From Streptomyces sp. GKU 895 (GTDB taxonomy: Bacteria; Actinomycetota; Actinomycetes; Streptomycetales; Streptomycetaceae), in NCBI GenBank assembly GCA_002027195.1, contig MWJO01000003.1, positions 1 through 64,000 on the forward strand: a DNA stretch of 64,000 nucleotides, written 5' to 3'. Under the pieces are notes generated by a model. It was not told where the DNA came from. It saw nothing but the letters and a program-made list of their open reading frames with translations, and made no database searches. Below, one piece after another: positions 18,348 to 26,829 of the stretch. The stretch's first letter is position 1. Each line of letters begins with the position of its first letter. The translations under genes and the position numbers were made by a program.

Positions 18348-18652
18348 CCCCACCCCTTCGCCGAGCTGCCCGCGGCCACTCTATCCAGCGCCGGTCCCAC
18401 CAGAGCAGTCACGGCACCACGACCACCACTGTGGCCCCACAGGCGGGCGCGGGGGCCGCGCAGCGGTCTGCGTGCGCGTGCGGCGTCGCGCGGTCGGCGG
18501 GGGAGCGCCGCTCCTCGTGCCGGCGCCCCGTGTCAGCGGGCGGATCCCGTCCGAGTGCGCTCGGGTGGTTGCGGTGTGAGACTGCTGAACGACGGGTCCC
18601 AGATGGCACGCGGCCTGAGGAAGGCGACGCAGGGAGGCGAAACGGGGTGACG
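18348..18652. other. Divergent promoter region, nothing specific seen
   Basis: A gap between the ECF sigma gene and the PP2C phosphatase gene. I see no convincing -35/-10 pair, palindrome or small gene here. Confidence 0.3.
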
Positions 18653-19829
18653 ATGCCCGATGCCGGTGACGACCCGCTGCACCAGTTCCTGGCCGACTCG
18701 GCCAACCGGACCGTAGACCTCACCACCGCCCTGGCCCGCTGCACCAAGGCCCTCGGGCTGCATCACTCCGTGGCCTACCTCGCGGACATCCACGCAGCGT
18801 CACCTGGTCCCCCTCACCGACGTCACCGCGACACTGCCCATCGACGACTCCCTGGCCGGCTGGACGTACCGCACCCAGTCCCTGCGGGTCGAGCCCACGG
18901 AGTCCGGCGCGATGACGGCCTGGTTCCCCTTGCTGGACGGCGCCGAACGCCTCGGCGTCCTCGCTGTCTACGGCCCCGTGCTCACCGCTGCCGCCCTGAA
19001 CCGCGGCAAGGCCCTGGCCACGCTCGTGGCGATGATGGTGACCTCCCGGCGCGCCTTCAAGGACTCCTACGTCCAGCGCACCCGCACCGAACGCATGCAG
19101 CTGCCTTCCGAGATGCTGCGCGCCTTCCTGCCACCCCGAACCATCGGCAACGCGCGCGTGGTCTCCACGGCCGTCCTCGAACCCGCCTACGAGATCGGCG
19201 GCGACGCCTTCGACCACGCTCTGACCGAGACGGCCCTGCACGCCACCGTCCTCGACGCCATGGGACACAACCTCGCCTCCGGCCTGACCAGCGCCCTTGC
19301 CCTGGCGGCCTGCCGCAACGCGCGCCGGATCGGAGCCGAACTGCCGCAACTGGCGCAGACAGTGGACGAGGCCCTCGCCCAATGGCTGCCCGATCAGTTC
19401 TGCACCGGCATCCTCGCCCAACTGGATCTGGCCTCGGGCGTTCTGCGGTGGTGCAACTGCGGGCATCCCGCCCCCTTGCTCATCCGGGACCACCGGCTGA
19501 TGGAGCACGCCCTGGAAAGGGACGCCGACCCTCCGCTGGGTCTGCCGTACCTGCTGTCCGACCGCGGCCGCACGATCCACGAGGTGACCCTGCGCCCGGG
19601 CGACCGGGTACTCCTCTACACCGACGGGGTCACCGAGGCCCGTACCCACGACGGGGAACTGTTCGGGCTCCGGCGGTTCGCCGACTACGTCATCCGCGCG
19701 ACCGCCGCGGGGGAGCTGGCCCCGGAGAGCCTGCGGCGGCTGATCCACTCCATCCTGGACGTGGAGACCAGCAGGCTCCGTGACGACGCGACCATCATGA
19801 TGCTCGAGTGGCAGCCGCGTACGCAGTAG
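18653..19829 (+). CDS. SpoIIE/PP2C-type protein serine phosphatase, frameshifted
   Basis: About 391 codons when joined. An N-terminal GAF-like sensor region (TVDLTTALARCTKALGL onward) precedes the PP2C_2/SpoIIE phosphatase domain. The metal-binding motifs are YEIGGDAFDHALTE, DAMGHNLASGL, NCGHPAPLL, LLYTDGVTEAR and the final DDATIMML. These enzymes dephosphorylate STAS antagonists and so switch on sigma factors; the STAS/kinase pair at 131-1148 is of the same regulatory type. The frame breaks near 18793: dropping one C joins YLADI to QQRHLVPLTD. The start is ATG 18653. Confidence 0.82.
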
Positions 19830-19947
19830 GGCCTGCCTCCGCCCTGGAAATGATCACGTTCCGGCTTCGGGTTCGGGGGTGCCGGTCCGGGTGCTCGCGT
19901 GATTGCTAGGTACTGGTATCGATGTATAGCTACAGCAGGGGTATGTC

Positions 19948-20115
19948 GCTGACCTCATCGAGGCCGATCTGAATCAGTCCCGTGCCGCTTTCATGGCGGG
20001 CGCCGCCTCGTTCCTGGCGGCGTACACGGACGCGTTCGAGGCGGAAGTCGGTGAGGACCGCTACCCGGGCCTGCCGGCCCGTCCGGCGCAGCCGGAGCCG
20101 AGGGACGCCGCGTGA
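19948..20115 (+). pseudogene. C-terminal remnant of a probable antitoxin gene
   Basis: A frame that reads like protein (ADLIEADLNQSRAAFMAGAA, then FLAAYTDAFEAEVGEDRY) up to the stop at 20113-20115, but with no start: an in-frame TAG lies just upstream and the first ATG is internal (19993). Its stop overlaps the GTG of the Doc-like gene (GTGA), the usual antitoxin-toxin arrangement. The N-terminal DNA-binding part appears lost or frameshifted away. Confidence 0.4.
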
Positions 20116-20476
20116 ACCTCCGCGTCGATCTGGCATGGATCCTGGCGGTGGCGCAGCAGATTCCGGGGGATCCCCAGGTCGTCGACTACGGCGTCCCCGT
20201 GGCGGCGGAACGCGTCACCGAGCGCAGATCCTTGACCACGAGGTCTATCCCGAGCCCCGTCACAAGGCTGCGGCGCTGCTGTGCGAGCTGGCGCGGAACC
20301 CGAGCCTGGAGGCGCGGAACCTGCTGTTCGCTGCCACGGTGACCGCGGCTTACCTGCCGGCGTACGGTATGCCGGTGAGCGCCGGACTGGACAGCGTTGT
20401 GCCGCTGGCCCGCGCCGCCCGGGACGGGCTCCCGGTCCGTGAGGTCGCCGCTCAGATCAAGGCATGGACGGGCTGA
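20112..20476 (+). CDS. Fic/Doc-like toxin-family protein, frameshifted
   Basis: About 121 codons, starting at GTG 20112. The N-terminus NLRVDLAWILAVAQQIPGD and the middle HKAAALLCELARNPSLEARN with LFAATVTAAYL match small Streptomyces proteins annotated as Doc-like toxin components. The canonical Fic motif (HPFxxGN) is not evident, so this may be a non-canonical or inactive member. One base appears missing near 20205-20212: VAA and TRHRAQILDHEVYPEP lie in different frames. It is coupled by a 4-nt overlap to the upstream remnant. I am fairly unsure of the function. Confidence 0.5.
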
Positions 20477-20627
20477 TCCGCACCTGAGCGCGATCGAAGC
20501 CCTGGCGGGGTGCCGGGAAGGTGTGCCCCGCACCCCTCTGGCGGTTGTTCGCGGGGTCGTCGGTCGGCTCGGGGAGGGCCTGGAATCGGCGATGCTGTGG
20601 CTGTGTCGACGGGCAGGAGGGGTGGCG

Positions 20628-21254
20628 ATGGTGATTGCGGATCGCACGCTGACGGTAGAGGTGATTGCGGCGCTGAGGTACTGGCCCGATGTCATCTGGA
20701 GTGGTCAGAAAAACCCTCCGGATCCGGTGGATCTCACGGTTCTGCCGCCCTTCTTCAACGAGGTGTTGGGGGAACTGCCGTGGTGGAACCCTGACTGGAA
20801 GGTCCGCGAGGTCGAGCCGGGACTTCCCGTGGAGATCGACACCGGTCGCCAGAGCGGGCCTTCACGGTTCACCGAGGTGTCCGTGCCGGGCACGGTGGGT
20901 TCCAGCGATGGTGAGAGCCTGCCTTTCGTCGCGAAGGTCGGGTTCGCGGGCGACCAACTGACCCGGTTCCAGGCCAAGATGGGCGATGTGGTCCTCGGGC
21001 CGGCAGTTGCCCCCGCGGGCCAGCTGGAGCCGCATCCGTTCGCCACTGTGCTCACCGGGTTGATGGACCTACGCGGGATTCCGGTCAAGGCGATGGCCAG
21101 GGAGACGGCTCGGTCGATGTCCACGATCCACATGCTGGGCAGCGGAAGGCATAACCCGGAGCCGCTTCTTGTCGAGGAGATCGCCAGGGTTCTGGGCATG
21201 TCCGAGGCGGACGTCAGAGTGATTGCTGGACTCGACGACGACCGGAGGCGCTAG
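20628..21254 (+). CDS. Hypothetical protein with C-terminal XRE-type helix-turn-helix
   Basis: A 208-aa protein. The first 140 residues match nothing I recognise (ALRYWPDVIWSGQKNPPDP, LPPFFNEVLGELPWWNP). The C-terminal part, GIPVKAMARETARSMSTIHM followed by LLVEEIARVLGMSEADV, has the spacing of an XRE/Cro-like helix-turn-helix. The ATG at 20628 is preceded by AGGAGG, which decides the start over longer in-frame readings. It may be a regulator of the neighbouring toxin-like genes, but nothing in the sequence proves this. Confidence 0.6.
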   Translation: MVIADRTLTVEVIAALRYWPDVIWSGQKNPPDPVDLTVLPPFFNEVLGELPWWNPDWKVREVEPGLPVEIDTGRQSGPSRFTEVSVPGTVGSSDGESLPFVAKVGFAGDQLTRFQAKMGDVVLGPAVAPAGQLEPHPFATVLTGLMDLRGIPVKAMARETARSMSTIHMLGSGRHNPEPLLVEEIARVLGMSEADVRVIAGLDDDRRR

Positions 21255-21280
21255 CGGGCAACAGGGGCGGCGCCACGTCG

Positions 21281-21315
21281 AGGGGTGCACGTGCACCCAT
21301 GGCACGTGCACCCCT
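21281..21315. terminator. Bidirectional hairpin
   Basis: A perfect 14-bp stem, AGGGGTGCACGTGC (21281-21294) with GCACGTGCACCCCT (21302-21315) and a 7-nt loop. It lies between the convergent XRE gene and the minus-strand secreted-protein gene. Confidence 0.7.
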
Positions 21316-21373
21316 GACGCGTCCACCCCTGACACGTCCGCCGCCCAGGTCATTGCCGCCCGCCAAGCGGACT

Positions 21374-22264
21374 TCACTCGATGAAGACCTTCACGGAGTC
21401 GGGGTCCCCGCTGTTTCGGTTGACGCCGATGAAGAAGTCGCTCCCGATGTGGGTGACATCTTCGATCTCGTCGGTCTTGCCGTTCCCCGGAATCCCGATG
21501 TCGCTCTCCACGTCACCTCCGGACCAGTTGTACTGGTACACCCAGTTCCACCCCGTTTCGGGCGTTGAACTGTTGATGGACTTGGTGTTCCAGACATAGT
21601 TCTCGGAGCAGTCGGTGCCTTGGTCGGAACGATTGTCGTGACTCGTCAGGTTGCTCTTCACCAGCGTCCATCCGCTCGTCAGCGAACCGGCACCGGGATG
21701 GGTCCACAGATTGCCCGAGCGCCGGGCAGCATATCTGCCGGCTCCGTCGGCCGCCGTCGCGCTGTAGCAGAGGCCGCTGATATTGCCGATGGGCAGATGG
21801 ACCACCTCGCTTGCGCCAATGGATCCCGAAGAGTTCAGGTGAATGACCGTCACATCGGCGCTCGGATAGGCCGATTCACTTCCTTGGGTGGCGATCAAGG
21901 CGGGCCCCTGGTCCCGGTAGTCCGGATGGTAGGCGAGGTCGTTGCCGTGGCCGAGTACGGGTATGGAGGTCGGTGCCCCGGCGCAGGTCCAGCTGGCACC
22001 GTCCCAGGTCGAGCCGTCACGCAACCACCTGGACAGGACCGGGTCCTCCCCGCCCGCCTTGGTGAAGATGATGTAGAGCTGGCCGCCCGGCCCGGCGACC
22101 ATGCCTTGCATGACGGTGCGTCCCGCCCTGCATGCACTGCTGTTCGGGATGTTCAGCCGTTCCGCCCCGCTTCTGTCTGTGGCGGCGTAGGCGGACGTTG
22201 TCGAGACAATGGCGATTCCGGTCAAGAGTGCCAGTACGGACGCGAAACTCAGTAGTTTCCTCAC
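21374..22264 (-). CDS. Secreted protein of unknown function
   Basis: A 296-aa protein exported by a Sec signal peptide (RKLLSFASVLALLTGIAIVS, cleavage near AYAATD). The mature part contains repeated short motifs (GPGGQLYIIF, GNDLAYHPDYRDQGPALI, ENYVWNTKSI), suggesting a beta-propeller or similar all-beta fold with cysteines at SSACRAG, WTCAGA, GLCYSA and TDCSEN. The GTG at 22264 is chosen because AGGAGAGG precedes it; longer in-frame readings lack a signal peptide at the start. A tandem 28-bp repeat lies upstream. Function was not recognised. Confidence 0.68.
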   Translation of the reverse strand: MRKLLSFASVLALLTGIAIVSTTSAYAATDRSGAERLNIPNSSACRAGRTVMQGMVAGPGGQLYIIFTKAGGEDPVLSRWLRDGSTWDGASWTCAGAPTSIPVLGHGNDLAYHPDYRDQGPALIATQGSESAYPSADVTVIHLNSSGSIGASEVVHLPIGNISGLCYSATAADGAGRYAARRSGNLWTHPGAGSLTSGWTLVKSNLTSHDNRSDQGTDCSENYVWNTKSINSSTPETGWNWVYQYNWSGGDVESDIGIPGNGKTDEIEDVTHIGSDFFIGVNRNSGDPDSVKVFIE

Positions 22265-22320
22265 GCGGTGCCTCTCCTGTGCGGACGACGGCAGGAGGCT
22301 AGCATTTGGCATGTACTTTG

Positions 22321-22376
22321 CATTCGGGTCGACATCAACCTGCCCCTGCATCTGGGTCGACATCAACCCGCCCCTG
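22321..22376. repeat. Two tandem 28-bp repeats in a promoter region
   Basis: Two adjacent 28-bp copies (22321-22348 and 22349-22376) differ at three positions. Both contain GGGTCGACATCAACC followed by GCCCCTG. They lie 57-112 bp upstream of the secreted-protein start at 22264 and could be repeated protein-binding sites. Confidence 0.75.
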
Positions 22377-22507
22377 AATAAGCGGCTTTGACGACCCGTC
22401 AGTGCCACGCTCCGGGCATATCGTCGAGTGTCAGTTGCTGCTCGGGGAAAGGCGGTACCCATCGAAACGATGAGCACCGCCTGCTCACACAGCCGTCACC
22501 GACATGC

Positions 22508-23494
22508 TCACAGAGCGCTGGTTGTCTGCTCGCCGGTCGCGCTGCCCGCGAGCCACTGGTCCCATCCCAGGTTGAAATCGGCGTAGCCGTTGTCGGCCGG
22601 GGCTTTGCCGCGGGGTGAGCCGGTGATGGTGACGGGGTCGCCCTGCTTGACCTGGTCGTAGAACCACTTGGCGTCCGGCAGGGACAGGTGCACGCAGCCG
22701 TGCGAGCCGCGGGCGCTGCCGCTGCCCGGATTCGGGTCGCCGGTCGAGTAGTGGACGTAGGTGCCGGACTGGGTGAGGTGGATGTCCCAGGGCAGTGTCA
22801 GGTCGTAGTAGTTCGGGCTGCCCTTGTCACAGCTGATGCCGACGCTGCAGGAGGTCATGTGGACCTTTTCCTGCTTGTCGATGACGGCCATCGTGCCGTC
22901 CCACGTCGGGTACTCGGCGCTGCCCGCGTTGATGGACAGGGTGCGCACCGGAGCGCCGTTGCGGGTGACCTTCATGGTGTGGCCGGTCACCGACACGTCC
23001 GCGCGCACGTCGTCACCGATCTTGAAGGTGTGCGTGTAACCGTGCACGCCGTAGCGTCCGTTGCCGTTGCTGACGCCTGTCATGTCGGCGTCGATCTTCA
23101 CCGTCGTACCGGACGGCCAGTAGTTCTTCGGGCGCCAGTCGGCGCGCTTGTCGCCCATCCAGTGCCAGGCGCCGGCCACCGGCTGTGAGGCGCTCACCTT
23201 CATGTGCTTCTCCACGTCGGCTCGCGCCTTGGCCGCCACAGGGTTCGTGAAGATCACCGAGATGGGCATGGCCACGCCGACCGTCGTTCCCGTCTGCGGG
23301 GTGATGGTCTCCAGCAGCATCGGCGGGCCCGCAGGCTTCGTGGGTGACGGGGAGGCGCTCGCGCTCGGCTTTCCCGACGCCTTTGCGTCGTCGCCGCTCG
23401 CCTTGTCGCTGCCGCCACCACCGCAGGCGCTCGCGCCCACCAGCATCACGCCCGTGACGAATGCGACCCCTATGCTGCCCTTGCGCCGTCCCAC
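22508..23494 (-). CDS. L,D-transpeptidase lipoprotein (Ig-like + YkuD)
   Basis: A 328-aa lipoprotein with lipobox VGASAC at residues 19-24, a Ser/Pro-rich linker, an Ig-like domain (about residues 60-150) and a YkuD catalytic domain. The signature is HYSTGDPNPGSGSARGSHGC in one block, with the active Cys at about residue 267 followed by VHLSLPDAKW. L,D-transpeptidases form 3-3 cross-links in peptidoglycan outside the membrane, and this domain order is the actinobacterial type. Start: GTG 23494. No operon partner is visible. Confidence 0.93.
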   Translation of the reverse strand: MGRRKGSIGVAFVTGVMLVGASACGGGGSDKASGDDAKASGKPSASASPSPTKPAGPPMLLETITPQTGTTVGVAMPISVIFTNPVAAKARADVEKHMKVSASQPVAGAWHWMGDKRADWRPKNYWPSGTTVKIDADMTGVSNGNGRYGVHGYTHTFKIGDDVRADVSVTGHTMKVTRNGAPVRTLSINAGSAEYPTWDGTMAVIDKQEKVHMTSCSVGISCDKGSPNYYDLTLPWDIHLTQSGTYVHYSTGDPNPGSGSARGSHGCVHLSLPDAKWFYDQVKQGDPVTITGSPRGKAPADNGYADFNLGWDQWLAGSATGEQTTSAL

Positions 23495-23822
23495 GAACTC
23501 CCCCGTTTTCTCGCTCTTCGGCCCTCACGAGCCCGTCCCCCTGTCAGACAGATACGGCGCGGGTTCCAGTTGCATGTGTCGCGTAAAGCGTGTCCCAAGA
23601 CTGGCCGGACCAGGGCGGGCCGGGCCGACGCGGACGGCGGCAGGCCGTGTGCCGGTGCGCTCGTCGACCGTGGGTCATGCCGAGGCGGACCTGGGGGACG
23701 GGCGTGGTCGCCGAACCGACGGACCCATCACCGAGGCCGGTCCCGATGCCGCAAGACGGTCAACGGCGGCGTGGTGTTCGATGGTCACGAGAAGGAAGAG
23801 ATCGAAAGGACAGCACCTACTC
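23495..23822. other. Intergenic region, nothing specific seen
   Basis: A divergent gap between the transpeptidase and cadD-like genes, GC-rich throughout. I see no supported small gene, hairpin or operator. Confidence 0.3.
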
Positions 23823-24322
23823 GTGGACCTGGGCATCATCGGGCAGGCCGCCGGACTGTTCGCCGTCACCAACATCGACGACCTCCTGGTCCTGGCGCTG
23901 TTCTTCGCCCAGGGCGCCGGCCACCGAGGATCCGCCCGTCGCATCGTGCTGGGCCAGTACCTGGGCTTCGCCGCGATCCTCGCCGTAGCGGTGGCCGCCG
24001 CATTCGGCGCCACCTTCCTGCCCGATTCCGTCATCCCTTACCTCGGGCTCCTGCCGCTCGCGCTGGGCTTCAAGGCCGCCAGGCAAGCCTGGAAGGACCA
24101 CCGCGACGAGGGCGAGTTGGCGAAGACGGGTACGTAGACGCTGATGTTGTCCCCGCCGTTGGCGAAGGTGACCGCGGCGACCTCCAGCGGGCTGGGCCCG
24201 CCGTCCTCGGCTTGTTCCCCCTCTCCGTGCTCCTCTCCCGCTGGGGCCACGTCCTGCTGCCCCTTGTCCTGATCACCCTCGGCCTGCTCATCCTCATCGA
24301 AGGCGGCGCCTTCGGCCTGTGA
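23823..24322 (+). pseudogene. Cadmium-resistance transporter CadD-like gene with an inverted internal segment
   Basis: The 5' part encodes the CadD/LysE-type N-terminus (FAVTNIDDLLVLALFFAQG) with two membrane helices, and the 3' end encodes the typical C-terminus (RWGHVLLPLVLITLGLLILI, then EGGAFGL). The centre, about 24112-24215, makes no sense on the plus strand but on the minus strand reads EDGGPSPLEVAAVTFANGG, DNISVYVPVFA, which is the conserved middle motif of CadD. So the middle is flipped, and the helices that should follow it are missing. The product as read cannot be a working transporter. The start is probably GTG 23823. Confidence 0.75.
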
Positions 24323-25229
24323 CCCGGACGACCCGGACGGCATCACAGGTCAGTTCGAATCTCTGATGAAACCGGATACCTCCCAGACTTGCTGAAGAGC
24401 CGGCCACGTCCACGTCCAGGACGGCCGGATCTGACCCTTGCCCCAAGGCGTCCATCTCGATCAGCGCAGAATCAGAACGCCCCCGAGCCCGTCGAGTGCG
24501 CGGGGGAGGCGTCGGCCTGCCGGGTTCATCGCGCGTTCTGCGTCTCACACCTTCCGCGTTTCACGCGTTGCGAGAAGCAGTCATCGAATCGGTTCCGCGC
24601 AAGCGCTTCGACGAGAAGCCACGACCGGCACGATACGGGAGCAATGGTCTGCCGCACGCCGAAGAGGACGCCCACGGGCGGGCCGGGGGCCGTCTCACCA
24701 GCCGGTGCGGTGCGCACCGTCTCCTCGGCACCAGCTGTTCGGCGACTGCGCACCAGGTCAACGGCAGTGACGGAGGCGCCGAGCGGTTGCGGCCCAGCCG
24801 CCGGTCCGACGCACGCGACTGGCCGAGCGGAGCCGGCGTGAGGGCCTGTCACGTTCCTTGTCCACGGTCACGCCGGTCGGCTCGAGCGGGCCGGCGGAGG
24901 TGGATCCGGGAAGATCGGCGGTCGAACCGATTCGCTATTCGGGCCGGACGACAGCGTCAAGGCCCTTGACAGCACTGCGGAAACGAGAGCACCGTCTCCC
25001 CCCGAAACCTCTCTGCAATCCCACTGAAAGATCGGCACCTCCAAGCGCTTCCGCTTTTCTCAGCGCACCAGCACAGAACGCGACGGGGTTCCGCCGGCAC
25101 GGTAGGGGAGTTCGGATGGGAACGACGGGTACGAGACGCCACGTGCTGTTCGGGCGCGGTGGCGCCCCAGGACTGCTCGCTGTCGTACGGCGCCGCGGGC
25201 GGCCGGGAAATGAGGTGGGGCAGGCATCT
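24323..25229. other. Non-coding region upstream of the CAZyme island
   Basis: About 900 bp with no convincing gene. It contains two copies of the 8-bp palindrome AAGCGCTT (24601-24608 and 25043-25050), reminiscent of LacI-family half-site centres, and an alternative in-frame ATG for the downstream GH54 gene at 25116 (preceded by AGGGGAG). Confidence 0.4.
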
Positions 25230-26705
25230 GTGCCATCGTGGGAGCGCTCCCGCAGCTCTCGGTTGAAAACGATCGCCCGGGCGGCGGCCGCTGCCGTGCT
25301 CGCCGCCGGCGCACTGGCCGGCGCCACGACCGGGACGGCCCGGGCCGCCACGTCCGGACCATGTGATCTCTACGCGGCGGGAGGCACCCCCTGTGTGGCG
25401 GCCCACAGCACGACGCGGGCGTTGTACGCCTCGTACAACGGGCCGCTCTACCAGGTCCGGCGCGCCTCGGACAACGCCACCCGCGACGTCGGCGTCCTGA
25501 GCGCGGGCGGCTACGCCGACGCCGCCGCGCAGGACTCGTTCTGCGCGGGGACGACCTGCCTGATCTCGATCATCTACGACCAGTCAGGTCGCGCCAACCA
25601 CCTCACCCAGGCGCCCGGCGGCGGTGCCGCGGGTGGTCCCGACAACCTCGCGAACGCGACGGCCGCGCCCACCACGGTGGGCGGTCACAAGGCCTACGGC
25701 GTCTTCGTGGCACCCGGGACGGGATACCGCAACAACCACACCAACGGCATCGCGACCGGGGACAACCCCGAGGGCATGTACGCGATCTTCGACGGCACGC
25801 ACTACAACGGCGGCTGCTGCTTCGACTACGGCAATGCCGAGACGGACAACAACGACGACGGCAACGGCACCATGGAGGCCATCTACTTCGGCAACATCAA
25901 GGTCTGGGGCTACGGCTCGGGCAACGGCCCCTGGATCATGGCCGACCTGGAGAACGGCCTGTTCTCCGGGGTGAACCAGCACTACAACGCGAACGACCCG
26001 ACCATCAACTACCGCTACACGACCGCCATCGTCAAAGGCGGCCCGAACCACTGGGCGATCCGCGGCGGCAACGCGCAGTCGGGCGGCCTGTCCACGTTCT
26101 ACGACGGTGTGCGTCCCAACGTCGCGGGCTACAACCCGATGCGCAAGCAAGGCGCCATCATCCTGGGCATCGGCGGTGACAACAGCAAGGGCGCCCAAGG
26201 CACGTTCTACGAGGGCGTGATGACCTCCGGCTACCCGTCGGACGCCACCGAGAACGCGGTCCAGGCGAACATCACAGCGGCCGGCTACGCCAATGCGACC
26301 GGCGGGACGGGCACCGGCGCGCTGCACGCGGTGGGCGCGGGCAAGTGCCTGGACGTGCCGAACTCGTCGACCACGGCGGGCACGCAGGTGCAGATCTGGG
26401 ACTGCAACGGCGGCGCCAACCAGAGCTGGACCCGTACCTCCTCCGGCCAGTTGAGCGTATACAGCGGCAGCAGCCAGCTGTGTCTGGACGCGTACAACAA
26501 CCAGACCACCGCCGGCACCAAGGTGGTGACCTGGCCCTGCAACGGCGGCGCCAACCAGCAGTGGCAGCTGAACTCCGACGGCACGATCACCGGCACCCAG
26601 TCCGGGCTCTGCCTCGACGTCACCGGCGCCTCCACAGCCAACGGCGCCCTGGCCGAACTGTGGACCTGCAACGGCGGTTCCAACCAGCGATGGAACCTCA
26701 GCTGA
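25230..26705 (+). CDS. GH54 alpha-L-arabinofuranosidase with C-terminal CBM13 (ricin-type) module
   Basis: Secreted arabinofuranosidase removing alpha-L-arabinose from arabinan, arabinoxylan or arabinogalactan. A Sec signal (RAAAAAVLAAGALAGATTG) leads into the GH54 domain from GPCDLYAAGGTPCV. Numbering from the vicinal disulfide in GGCCFDYGNAE, the nucleophile Glu (MADLENGLFSG) and acid/base Asp (LGIGGDNSK) fall exactly at the spacing of Aspergillus AbfB (Cys176/177, Glu221, Asp297). A three-lobed beta-trefoil with QxW motifs (NQSW, NQQW, NQRW) completes the protein. The start is uncertain: GTG 25230, ATG 25116 (longer) or TTG 25263 are all in frame. It is the first gene of the island and carries a LacI-type palindrome at its 5' end. 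Confidence 0.9.
   Translation: MPSWERSRSSRLKTIARAAAAAVLAAGALAGATTGTARAATSGPCDLYAAGGTPCVAAHSTTRALYASYNGPLYQVRRASDNATRDVGVLSAGGYADAAAQDSFCAGTTCLISIIYDQSGRANHLTQAPGGGAAGGPDNLANATAAPTTVGGHKAYGVFVAPGTGYRNNHTNGIATGDNPEGMYAIFDGTHYNGGCCFDYGNAETDNNDDGNGTMEAIYFGNIKVWGYGSGNGPWIMADLENGLFSGVNQHYNANDPTINYRYTTAIVKGGPNHWAIRGGNAQSGGLSTFYDGVRPNVAGYNPMRKQGAIILGIGGDNSKGAQGTFYEGVMTSGYPSDATENAVQANITAAGYANATGGTGTGALHAVGAGKCLDVPNSSTTAGTQVQIWDCNGGANQSWTRTSSGQLSVYSGSSQLCLDAYNNQTTAGTKVVTWPCNGGANQQWQLNSDGTITGTQSGLCLDVTGASTANGALAELWTCNGGSNQRWNLS
25239..25252. promoter_or_regulatory. LacI-type (CebR-like) operator candidate
   Basis: TGGGAGCGCTCCCG contains a perfect 12-bp palindrome and differs by one base from the CebR box of Streptomyces (TGGGAGCGCTCCCA). 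It lies within the first codons of the first island gene, or just upstream if a TTG at 25263 is the true start. Confidence 0.55.
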
Positions 26706-26829
26706 GAGGACCGGCTCCAGCCCCGAGATCTTCCGACCGTCCGACGACAGGCGCGTCCCACGGCGAACGGCGCCACCCCGTCCCCGCACCGGGCGCCCCC
26801 CGCACCAGGCGCCACCCCCCCACTGGAGG

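Noticed and set aside
22450-22482. AGGCGGT/ACCGCCT hairpin downstream of the L,D-transpeptidase gene
   Set aside because: Only a 7-bp stem with a 19-nt loop; too weak to call as a terminator in DNA this GC-rich.
24601-25050. Two AAGCGCTT palindromes as a LacI-type operator pair
   Set aside because: Eight-base palindromes of this composition occur often by chance, and the sites lie 180-630 bp from the nearest plausible start.
24858-25115. Longer N-terminus for the first GH54 gene
   Set aside because: The added residues do not resemble a signal peptide or any domain, and there is no ribosome site before them.
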